Source: Gammaproteobacteria bacterium (GTDB lineage Bacteria; Pseudomonadota; Gammaproteobacteria; UBA12402). From it: 9,379 nt of DNA. The stretch lies in NCBI GenBank assembly GCA_028282395.1, contig JANQHY010000305.1, positions 1 through 9,379 of the forward strand, written 5' to 3'. A program made the translations under genes and the position numbers. Shown piece by piece: positions 1-5,687 of this stretch; the stretch's first letter is position 1, and each line of letters begins with the position of its first letter. The notes under the pieces were generated by a model. The model searched no databases. It had not been told where the DNA came from and saw only the letters and a list, made by a program, of their open reading frames with translations.

Positions 1-287
1 AGTCGGTGGGCAAGACCGTGTAAGGTGCCAATCCACATTCCTGCGGCAACAGAGCCAACCATCTGTTCAATACGGCTGCGCATCTCATTGGCTGCTTTAT
101 TAGTAAAGGTAACAGCAAGGATGGCATAGGGTGAGACTTGCTGGTTCTCGATCAGCCAGGCAATGCGATGCACCAGTACGCGTGTTTTGCCGCTGCCAGC
201 ACCAGCGAGAATAAGGAGATTGCCAGGTTCAGCGGTAACGGCTTCGCGTTGTGCGCTATTTAATGTTTCTGTGATAATGTTTTCCAT
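1..287 (-). CDS. uvrD: DNA helicase II UvrD, N-terminal fragment (runs off the left edge)
   Basis: Superfamily 1A 3'-5' DNA helicase acting in nucleotide excision repair and methyl-directed mismatch repair. Only the first 95 codons are in the window; the rest lies beyond the left edge. Visible landmarks, in order: a Q motif around Gln13 (LNSAQREAV), Walker A at residues 28-35 (AGAGSGKT), motif Ia at about 58-69 (AVTFTNKAANEM), and GTLHGLAHR at 87-95. The HGLAHR signature after Met-Trp separates UvrD from Rep, which reads differently there. The start at 287 is supported by AGGAG at 293-297 with five bases of spacing. The gene follows rpsP on the same strand, 128 bases downstream, with its own possible promoter in between. 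I see no frameshift in the visible part. Confidence 0.93.
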   Translation of the reverse strand, partial: MENIITETLNSAQREAVTAEPGNLLILAGAGSGKTRVLVHRIAWLIENQQVSPYAILAVTFTNKAANEMRSRIEQMVGSVAAGMWIGTLHGLAHR

Positions 288-292
288 TAACG

Positions 293-297
293 CTCCT
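293..297 (-). promoter_or_regulatory. Ribosome binding site of uvrD
   Basis: AGGAG on the minus strand, five bases before the ATG at 285-287. It fixes the uvrD start at this codon. Confidence 0.7.
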
Positions 298-350
298 ACC
301 CTGTATTAAGGAATCAGTTTTGTCCATCTTGCTGTAGCGGAGCTGCCCGT

Positions 351-356
351 ATTATA
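351..356 (-). promoter_or_regulatory. Possible -10 element of a uvrD promoter
   Basis: A perfect TATAAT on the minus strand, placing a start near 344 and a uvrD leader of about 57 bases. No good -35 lies at 16-18 bases; the best hexamer nearby, TTGCTG, is only 13 bases away. The promoter is therefore weak, activated or accidental. Confidence 0.4.
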
Positions 357-369
357 GGTAGAGAATAGA

Positions 370-395
370 CAGCAACGCTGTGATTATTGTTGCTG
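370..395 (-). terminator. Hairpin between rpsP and uvrD, possible weak terminator
   Basis: CAGCAAC and GTTGCTG form a perfect 7-bp stem with a 12-base loop, 21 bases after the rpsP stop. On the minus strand it is followed by TCTATTCTCT, pyrimidine-rich but not a clean U tract. It may be an attenuator or partial terminator rather than a full stop. Confidence 0.35.
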
Positions 396-415
396 AGATA
401 AGGGCTGAGGGGTGA

Positions 416-796
416 CTACTCCTCGCCCTTTTCTGTTTCTTCGCTACTTTCGCCTTCTGCCTCTTCCTCGGCAGCAGCAGCGGCTTGAGCCTTCATTTCA
501 GCCTGCTTGGCTTTCTTCTTTTCGCGTTTAGCAACGATGGCTTCAAAGCGTTGTGGCTCTTTTGCCTCCTTGACTAGTGCAGCAACACGGTTGGAAAGTT
601 GTGCGCCTTTGCCAACCCAGAGGTCGATTGCCTCGGTATTAATGCTCAGACGGGGAGAGTTACCACGTGCAACAGGGTTGAAATAGCCCAGTCTCTCAAT
701 AGAGCGGCCATCACGGCGGCTGCGACTATCAACCACAACAATGTGGTAAAAGGGCGACTTCTTAGCGCCACTACGACTTAAACGAATTGTTACCAT
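416..796 (-). CDS. rpsP: 30S ribosomal protein S16 with acidic C-terminal extension
   Basis: Small-subunit ribosomal protein that helps 16S rRNA fold in the 5' domain. Residues 1 to about 80 carry the family pattern: MVTIRLSR at the N-terminus, [16 protein letters not shown] at 10-25, [13 protein letters not shown] at about 29-41, and [20 protein letters not shown] at about 60-79. The protein is 126 residues, whereas the E. coli protein is 82. The extra tail is first lysine-rich (about 90-97), then alanine-rich (103-108), then strongly glutamate-rich to the end, so probably disordered. The start is supported by AGAGG roughly ten bases upstream. In most gammaproteobacteria rpsP heads an rpsP-rimM-trmD-rplS operon; here the next gene downstream is uvrD and no rimM is seen. 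A likely promoter is at 888-915. Confidence 0.96.
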   Translation of the reverse strand: MVTIRLSRSGAKKSPFYHIVVVDSRSRRDGRSIERLGYFNPVARGNSPRLSINTEAIDLWVGKGAQLSNRVAALVKEAKEPQRFEAIVAKREKKKAKQAEMKAQAAAAAEEEAEGESSEETEKGEE

Positions 797-827
797 AAAT
801 ACTTAACCTCTTCTATCTACACACTAT

Positions 828-866
828 GTGGCCTTCTCGCATCATGCCATTAGATTCATCGGCCAC
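828..866 (-). promoter_or_regulatory. Inverted repeat in the rpsP leader
   Basis: GTGGCC (861-866 read on minus) and GGCCAC (828-833 read on minus) can form a 6-bp G+C-rich stem with a 27-base loop in the untranslated leader of about 84 bases. It ends 32 bases before the start codon, so it leaves the ribosome site free. A regulatory role is possible but unproven. Confidence 0.3.
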
Positions 867-887
867 CTAAATTCTCTATGGGCGGCT

Positions 888-915
888 ATTCTACCGCAAT
901 CTCGATGATTATCAA
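888..915 (-). promoter_or_regulatory. Likely sigma70 promoter of rpsP
   Basis: On the minus strand TTGATA (-35, 910-915) is followed after 16 bases by TAGAAT (-10, 888-893). Each differs from consensus at one position. Transcription would start near 880-881. This is the best promoter match upstream of rpsP. Confidence 0.65.
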
Positions 916-935
916 AGGGGGGAAAGGGCTCAAAT

Positions 936-948
936 AGCGATTATCGCT
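936..948. promoter_or_regulatory. 13-base palindrome upstream of the rpsP promoter
   Basis: AGCGAT-T-ATCGCT is a perfect inverted repeat with one central base, about 20 bases upstream of the rpsP -35. It is the size of an operator half-site pair but matches no regulator I can name. Confidence 0.25.
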
Positions 949-1050
949 GATATTTCATTAATAATTTACGGCTAGTGGGATTTTATTTTAAAATACAATG
1001 AGATAAGTTCTAACAATCTTTATACAGCTTTTCTAGTAACTGCTTGCCCC

Positions 1051-1115
1051 TGTCGTCGCCGGAAGGCGGGATATTGGAGTCACGGGACGACGATTTTTGG
1101 AGTCGCGGGATGGGA
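1051..1115. repeat. G+C-rich degenerate 23-base tandem repeat, possibly a REP/MITE-like remnant
   Basis: TTGGAGTCACGGGACG (1074-1089) recurs as TTGGAGTCGCGGGATG (1097-1112), 14 of 16 bases identical at a 23-base period. A more degenerate third unit lies at about 1060-1073. A small hairpin, CGCC-GGAA-GGCG, is at 1057-1068, and TCGTCG (1053-1058) is inverted as CGACGA (1088-1093). The block is clearly richer in G+C than its flanks. Read on the minus strand, it ends in a form resembling the intergenic repeats CCCGCCTTCGCGGGAATGACG of many proteobacteria; that likeness is from memory and loose. Confidence 0.4.
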
Positions 1116-1169
1116 ATGCGAGTAGTTACCTTCTCTAAAAGTATTGTTTCATGTTCCTCCATCGACATA

Positions 1170-1209
1170 ATCAGTAAACAAGACGGCTTGCCTCAGGTGC
1201 AAACCGTCT
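1170..1209 (-). terminator. Rho-independent terminator of the coiled-coil gene
   Basis: On the minus strand AGACGGTTTGC (1199-1209) pairs with GCAAGCCGTCT (1181-1191) as an 11-bp stem with one G-U pair and a 7-base loop, followed by TGTTTACTGA. It begins 29 bases after the stop codon at 1238. The stem is strong and the T run short. Confidence 0.65.
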
Positions 1210-1237
1210 CGAAATCAGTAATTGCTGGCCATGCTTG

Positions 1238-4165
1238 CTAAAGACTACTCATAGAAGCACGCAATTCGGTAACTTCCTGGTCAATCAGATCACGACGGAT
1301 TTTATTGATTTGCTTTAGCGGATTAGCATTGTCTTGTGGGCGTATCGCTTTAATATCTTTATCATTGCGTGCGCCATTAAGCAAATGATGGATCGTCTGT
1401 GTGCTACGATTACCCTGTTTGCTAAGGTGGTCATCATTGCCGCTTTTGCTATTCTTAAAGAATCGACTGCTACACGATGTAAATAGATTGCTAGCTAAAT
1501 TACTTACTTTATTCCAAGAATCTGAACCAGTGACAGCGTGTTTTGTAATTTTATCGAAATCATAAGTCTTTTTACCAAGTTTCTCATCAAAGTAAACAGT
1601 TTTTTCTTCTTTATTAGAGAGTTTATCTTCGTACTCCTTTGCAAATTTCTTACTAATAGAATTCTTTGCTAATGTTTTCCAGAGAGATTCGATGTTGGGT
1701 TCTAATCCAGCAAGGTCGCACCCTAATTGAGCAATTAAAGTAGAATTATAATCACTTACTTCGTTAATTTCCTCAGCCTTCTCATCTAACTTATTCCATT
1801 TATCTTTTATCATGGAATATTTATCTTCAATCTCTTTTAGATTATTTAATGTTATTTTACTATTATCTCCATTGATTTTTTCTTTGAGTTGATTCATCTC
1901 CTTTTGCAGCTCTGTTAAATCATTGTTAAGTTTTTTCTTTTTTGATTCGACTACCACTGTTAAGCTCTCATAAGCAGATTTCAGGGAGTTTTTTGCGCCG
2001 AAGAAGCTGAGTTTTACGCGGTCCATTATAGAGAAATCATAATCGATGACGTCAAAAATCTCTTGGGTTGTTTCGTCGAGTTCATCTAGTTGCTTTTCTA
2101 TTAAGTCATATGCTTCATTAATCTTTTTCTCTATCTTTTGAAACTCTTCTAATGTCATATTGGGGGGGATTGATTCAATTAATTTTTTTGATTTATCAAT
2201 CTCTTGTTCTAGTTCTAATAAACTATTATCAACTTTTTCTGTCTTTAATTCCGCTGTCTTTCTCTCTTTAAGTATTTCTTCTTGTTCTCGTAGTTTATCT
2301 ATATGGGTTGATATGTTTTTGATGATGCTGTTGATAATTTCTTTGTTGCGTTGAATTTCGTTCTTAGTAGAGTTATGACGGGTTTCTAAAATTTCGACAA
2401 TGTTGCTTTCATTAGGATCAGTATAATTTTCGATAGTTGGAAAGTTATCGATGTCTTGATTTATTTCATCTTTTAATTTTTGGTACTTTTCTTTAACCTT
2501 TTTTAGAAATTTTTCATTCTTTCTAATTTTAGCACTTACTTTATCTAATTCCGATGTATTATAATGTTTTTTCAGCCTTTTAGGCATGGGTGTTTCTTTA
2601 ATAAAATTAAACAAGGCGTCCCTTTTATTTTCTAAAAGCTTTTCATACTGTTTATGCGATTTAGTAAAAATATCTTTCTTTATATTATTCATTTCTCTAG
2701 TGAGTTCGGCGAAATTGTTATTTAAATCCTCCACTCTTTTTTTATCGTTATCTTCCCACTCTTTAAATATGTTCTCTTTTGTTTTTTCTAGCATTCTTGT
2801 TCTTTTATCTGCTTTTATTAATTTCTTTTCGAGAGTTGCGCGGATAATAGCTGGCGATGACTGATTAGTGTCAATACTTAGATCAATATTTTCAGCATCA
2901 GGAAGTTTCTCGAAAGATTCTTGCGCAGCCTTCGATAGATTATTGGATTGCTTCATGTTCTTATAAGATTTTTTCAATGATTTTATTAACTTATCATTTT
3001 TAATTTTAATTTTTTTATGATCTTTTTTTGTTAAAGCTTTGTTATTGTGGTAGGTTTCAATGCGCTTAGATAAATCATTGAGTTCTTTTTCTAATTTATT
3101 ATATTCGTTTTTCAACTTGATGCTATATGTACTATCTGACATTGAAATTTTATAGAAAAAATCATTTGATAGCGTTTTTTTATTATCAGCATAGAGATCT
3201 TTTCTCTCTTCCAGCTCGTTATAAAGCGCATAAGAGGTGGATGCATCGTCTAGTTCTTTATTAAGGTTATCAACAGATTCCATCTTTCCATCCGTTTTTT
3301 TGTGCCAATCCTCAATGATTGGATAAGAGCTATCGAGATCTTCTGAGATTGCATTAATTTCATCCCTTTCGGTTATGTGTTTAAGTTCTAAATCGTTAAC
3401 TCCATTTGACGGCTCTTCATCTTTGTTGTTTGTAGAGAATATCCTTCCCGTCCATTTCTTTATAAAGCCTGGTTCTTTTTTCTTCTCTCCAACCATAATG
3501 ATCTCTTCGCCATTTTGGTTGGTTTCATCGTGAATGATTAGCTTCTTGGATTTTTCATCTTTGAGAAAATTGTTTTTAATAGTATTAATAATCTCATCTT
3601 TGCTGTTGTTCTCTAAGTCATTAGAGGTGATAGTTACTCTTGTAATTTTGGCATCAAGATCTTTTTTCTTTCTTTTTATTTTCTTATAGAATTTGTTAAT
3701 GACCTCTATCTTTTCTTTATTGTTTTCCATAAACGTTTTATTTTTTTGGCTATTAGTAGAAGAGTTCTTAAGATCTTCAGTGATTTCTGTAATATAATTC
3801 TCTACTAGTAGTATAAATGATTCAATCTCTTTACTACTGGCCTCCTTTTTTTTCGGTTTTATATCGTCGACAAAAGCATTGAGCATCTCAATAGTTTGAA
3901 TTTTTTGATAGGTGTTTGTGATAGCTTTTATTTTTTTGCAATGATCTTCTATGAAGGTATTCTCTCTTGGGGAATTAATGAATGCATTTCGGTGACTTTC
4001 TAGTTCTTCAATGTGCTTACTTACTAATAGTCTAAATGACTCTATCTCTTCGTTATGACTTTTGCCTTTTTTCGACTGAGTTGTGTCAAGAAAATTATTA
4101 AGCATATCGAAGGTTTTAACAAATTGTGTCATAGCAATGTTACGACAATGGATTCTGTTGTTCAT
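1238..4165 (-). CDS. Large coiled-coil protein of unknown function, candidate secreted effector
   Basis: A 975-residue protein I do not recognise. It is rich in Lys, Glu, Asn, Ile and Leu, has long heptad-like helical stretches (about 350-410, 445-570, 600-700, 740-800), no signal peptide, no membrane segment and no visible enzyme motif. Residues 16-89 and 90-163 are a diverged tandem duplication (shared MLN.F.D, KK, IESF.LLV, TF, KI, Y.KI). Residues 651-736 and 752-833 form a second pair (shared EL..E, TL, LDE, EI..V.DY). The last residues, 959-975, are acidic then Ser-rich, like Dot/Icm export signals. The start at 4165 has AAAGGGG at 5-base spacing; the alternative Met12 has no such site. 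Base composition is very A+T-rich compared with the neighbours, suggesting transfer. A PmrA-like box and a terminator bracket it as a single-gene unit. Structural or surface proteins remain possible. Confidence 0.85.
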   Translation of the reverse strand: MNNRIHCRNIAMTQFVKTFDMLNNFLDTTQSKKGKSHNEEIESFRLLVSKHIEELESHRNAFINSPRENTFIEDHCKKIKAITNTYQKIQTIEMLNAFVDDIKPKKKEASSKEIESFILLVENYITEITEDLKNSSTNSQKNKTFMENNKEKIEVINKFYKKIKRKKKDLDAKITRVTITSNDLENNSKDEIINTIKNNFLKDEKSKKLIIHDETNQNGEEIIMVGEKKKEPGFIKKWTGRIFSTNNKDEEPSNGVNDLELKHITERDEINAISEDLDSSYPIIEDWHKKTDGKMESVDNLNKELDDASTSYALYNELEERKDLYADNKKTLSNDFFYKISMSDSTYSIKLKNEYNKLEKELNDLSKRIETYHNNKALTKKDHKKIKIKNDKLIKSLKKSYKNMKQSNNLSKAAQESFEKLPDAENIDLSIDTNQSSPAIIRATLEKKLIKADKRTRMLEKTKENIFKEWEDNDKKRVEDLNNNFAELTREMNNIKKDIFTKSHKQYEKLLENKRDALFNFIKETPMPKRLKKHYNTSELDKVSAKIRKNEKFLKKVKEKYQKLKDEINQDIDNFPTIENYTDPNESNIVEILETRHNSTKNEIQRNKEIINSIIKNISTHIDKLREQEEILKERKTAELKTEKVDNSLLELEQEIDKSKKLIESIPPNMTLEEFQKIEKKINEAYDLIEKQLDELDETTQEIFDVIDYDFSIMDRVKLSFFGAKNSLKSAYESLTVVVESKKKKLNNDLTELQKEMNQLKEKINGDNSKITLNNLKEIEDKYSMIKDKWNKLDEKAEEINEVSDYNSTLIAQLGCDLAGLEPNIESLWKTLAKNSISKKFAKEYEDKLSNKEEKTVYFDEKLGKKTYDFDKITKHAVTGSDSWNKVSNLASNLFTSCSSRFFKNSKSGNDDHLSKQGNRSTQTIHHLLNGARNDKDIKAIRPQDNANPLKQINKIRRDLIDQEVTELRASMSSL

Positions 4166-4170
4166 AAGAG

Positions 4171-4177
4171 CCCCTTT
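4171..4177 (-). promoter_or_regulatory. Ribosome binding site of the coiled-coil gene
   Basis: AAAGGGG on the minus strand, five bases before the ATG at 4163-4165. It favours this start over the in-frame Met12 codon at about 4130-4132, which lacks a purine-rich site. Confidence 0.65.
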
Positions 4178-4195
4178 GTGTTATTGATAGCAATC

Positions 4196-4228
4196 AGAAT
4201 AGTCTTTTTAAATTAAGAGATAATTAAA
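4196..4228 (-). promoter_or_regulatory. PmrA-like box and -10 element in front of the coiled-coil gene
   Basis: On the minus strand TTTAATTAT (4220-4228), CT, then CTTAATTTA (4209-4217) fit the tandem form cTTAATatT-N2-cTTAATatT reported for PmrA at Legionella and Coxiella effector promoters. The TTAAT cores are 11 bases apart. Ten bases downstream of the second CTTAAT is TATTCT (4196-4201), usable as -10, giving a start near 4189 and a short leader of about 24 bases. No good -35 is present, as expected for an activated promoter. The region is A+T-rich, so chance is a real alternative. Confidence 0.45.
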
Positions 4229-4247
4229 CGGCCAAATGACTACAAAA

Positions 4248-4276
4248 TTAACAGGTAATATTGTAACTTTTATTCT
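4248..4276 (+). promoter_or_regulatory. Likely sigma70 promoter for the structured RNA and perhaps the antiporter operon
   Basis: TTAACA (4248-4253) and TATTCT (4271-4276) are separated by 17 bases. The -35 matches consensus at five of six positions and the -10 at four. The predicted start, about 4283, falls just before the base of the stem-loop at 4289, which favours plus-strand transcription of that element. Confidence 0.5.
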
Positions 4277-4282
4277 AAGTAT

Positions 4283-4432
4283 TGCTAAAAAATAGTCGTC
4301 GTTGTCACGATTGGTGGCGAATTACCTACGTTCTCTGTTACTACTCAGCGCTGATATTGCAAGGCGCTGGGCCCCAAAGCAATCCAGTAACCAGGAGAGG
4401 ACTGCCCCTTTTGCGGCATACAAGACTATTTT
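4283..4432 (+). ncRNA. Candidate structured RNA (6S-like rod or antiporter leader)
   Basis: The 144 bases from 4289 to 4432 fold back along their length. Pairs seen: AAAATAGTC (4289-4297) with GACTATTTT (4424-4432), 9 bp; TTGT (4302-4305) with ACAA (4420-4423); GGTGGC (4313-4318) with GCCCC (4404-4408), bulged; TTCTCT-GTTACT (4331-4342) with AGTAAC-A-GAGAG (4386-4399), two bulged bases; CTCAGCGC (4344-4351) with GCGCTGGG (4364-4371) over a 12-base loop. A 14-base one-sided bulge lies at 4372-4385. A long rod with a large asymmetric bulge recalls 6S RNA, but it is shorter than the usual 180 bases or so, and I could not match its primary sequence securely. It lies 83 bases upstream of the antiporter start, so a cis-acting leader is the main alternative. 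On the minus strand the closing stem is followed by six T, so transcription from that side cannot be excluded. Confidence 0.45.
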
Positions 4433-4515
4433 ATGAACATCTTTTCGCTATTAAGGGCTACCATCTTCATGCAAAATCGCTTATTCTTATAAATCAATAA
4501 TGAGAGCGGTTTGAG

Positions 4516-5685
4516 ATGCATACAGATACGATTATCTATATTATTTTTGTGATTTATACTAGTGCAGCGGTGTTAGCAACCTTGGCACTTTTTACTCGCC
4601 AGTCACTGCTGGTTGCTTATATGCTATTAGGCGTTATTCTTGGCCCTTATGGCCTTAAACTGGTGCCGACATCAAAATTTATTACTCAGACTGGCCATAT
4701 TGGGATTATTTTCCTGCTATTTCTGCTTGGACTCCATCTACATCCGCAAAAATTATGGCAAATGTTTCGCGGTACGGCGTTGGTAACACTGTTTAGCTCG
4801 ATCATCTTTGCCTTAATTGCTTTTGTGGCAATGCGCATGTTTGGCTTTAATACAACGGAGTCATTAGTGATTGGTGCGGCAATGATGTTCTCAAGTACCA
4901 TTATTGCGCTGAAATTACTACCGACAACGACACTGCACCATCGCCATACGGGTGAAGTCGTGATCTCGGTGCTGTTATTGCAGGATATTATAGCGATTGT
5001 GACGTTGATTATTATCCAGGCTTTTGGAATTGGTGGCGTCTCTTGGAAAGATTTGGCGCTTACCATTGTTGCGTTGCCACTACTATTTGGGATTGCTTAT
5101 ACAATGCAACGTTTTGTCCTGATCCGGCTAATCAAACGCTTTGACAAAGTGCAGGAGTATATTTTCCTGTTGTCGATTGGTTGGTGTGTTGGTATGGCGA
5201 TGCTATCTGAGATGATGGGGCTTTCGGGTGAAATTGGCGCTTTTATTGCCGGTGTTGCCTTAGCGGTGCATCCAATTTCACAATATATTGCTGAGAGTCT
5301 GAAACCGCTGCGTGATTTCTTTCTTATTCTGTTCTTCTTCTCCATTGGTGCGCACTTTAACTACCGTATGATGCCACATATTGCCTATCCTGCTATTACC
5401 TTGGCAGTGTTAATGATGGCGCTAAAGCCGATTGTTTATCGTGTGCTATTTCGTTTCTTCAGTGAAACCACCGATACTGCTTGGGAAGTGGGTGTGCGGT
5501 TAGGGCAGATTAGTGAATTTGCATTATTGATTGCCTATTTGGCCGAAAATATGCGCCTAATCGGTCATATGGCTTCTTATACCATACAGTTTGCGGCAAT
5601 GCTGACGTTTATCTTCTCATCCTATTGGGTGGTTGTCCGTTATCCTACGCCATTGGCCTTCTCCAGTGACATGCGACGTGACTAG
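4516..5685 (+). CDS. CPA2-family (Kef-type) cation/proton antiporter without RCK domain
   Basis: Inner-membrane monovalent cation/proton antiporter of the CPA2 family (Na_H_Exchanger domain). The 389 residues are almost entirely hydrophobic, with about twelve membrane segments. Family landmarks: LLVAYMLLGVILGPYGL at 31-47, FLLFLLGLHL at 66-75, the ion-site pair Gln156-Asp157 in LLLQDIIA, LRDFFLILFFFSIG at 265-278, and GQISEFALL at 330-338. KefB, KefC and YbaL carry a C-terminal TrkA-N (RCK) nucleotide-binding domain and run to roughly 560-620 residues; this protein ends after the membrane domain with a short RYPTP tail, so that kind of gating is absent. The ribosome site is modest (GAGAG, nine bases before ATG). 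It ends two bases before ampD, implying translational coupling. The substrate ion (K+ or Na+) cannot be told from sequence. Confidence 0.9.
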   Translation: MHTDTIIYIIFVIYTSAAVLATLALFTRQSLLVAYMLLGVILGPYGLKLVPTSKFITQTGHIGIIFLLFLLGLHLHPQKLWQMFRGTALVTLFSSIIFALIAFVAMRMFGFNTTESLVIGAAMMFSSTIIALKLLPTTTLHHRHTGEVVISVLLLQDIIAIVTLIIIQAFGIGGVSWKDLALTIVALPLLFGIAYTMQRFVLIRLIKRFDKVQEYIFLLSIGWCVGMAMLSEMMGLSGEIGAFIAGVALAVHPISQYIAESLKPLRDFFLILFFFSIGAHFNYRMMPHIAYPAITLAVLMMALKPIVYRVLFRFFSETTDTAWEVGVRLGQISEFALLIAYLAENMRLIGHMASYTIQFAAMLTFIFSSYWVVVRYPTPLAFSSDMRRD

Positions 5686-5687
5686 CG

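Larger units (their letters stand above)
797..1237. other. Intergenic region between rpsP and the coiled-coil gene
   Basis: No convincing gene in 441 bases. It holds the rpsP leader and promoter, a 13-base palindrome (936-948), an A+T-rich stretch (about 950-1040), a G+C-rich block with degenerate 23-base repeats (1051-1115), and the terminator of the coiled-coil gene (1170-1209). The 65-codon plus-strand frame over 1044-1241 runs through the repeats and the terminator and is not supported. Confidence 0.7.
4166..4515. other. Intergenic region with divergent promoters and a structured RNA element
   Basis: 350 bases without a convincing protein gene. From left to right: the ribosome site and PmrA-like promoter of the minus-strand coiled-coil gene, a plus-strand sigma70-like promoter (4248-4276), a 144-base nested stem-loop (4289-4432), and an A+T-rich leader with a second weak -10 (TATAAA, 4488-4493) before the antiporter gene. 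The 72-codon TTG-initiated frame at 4282-4500 follows the stem-loop and is probably not coding. Confidence 0.6.

Noticed and set aside
1044..1241. 65-codon plus-strand frame between rpsP and the coiled-coil gene
   Set aside because: It is made of the G+C-rich repeats and the terminator hairpin of the opposite gene, and its end overlaps the stop codon of that gene. There is no ribosome site.
2160..2864. Plus-strand frames inside the coiled-coil gene (2160-2354 and 2586-2864)
   Set aside because: They are hydrophobic shadows of the Lys/Glu-rich minus-strand gene, with no ribosome site or family match.
1238..4165. SMC/Rad50-type ATPase
   Set aside because: No Walker A, signature or Walker B motif is seen at either end, so the coiled coil is not part of an ATPase of that type.
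4330..4400. tRNA or 4.5S RNA in the structured region
   Set aside because: There is no cloverleaf, no GTTCRA-type T-arm and no GGAAG-type signal-recognition motif; the pairing is a single rod.
4282..4500. 72-codon plus-strand frame starting with TTG in front of the antiporter
   Set aside because: It runs straight through the nested stem-loop, has no ribosome site, no recognisable motif, and an unusual composition. The RNA structure explains the region better.
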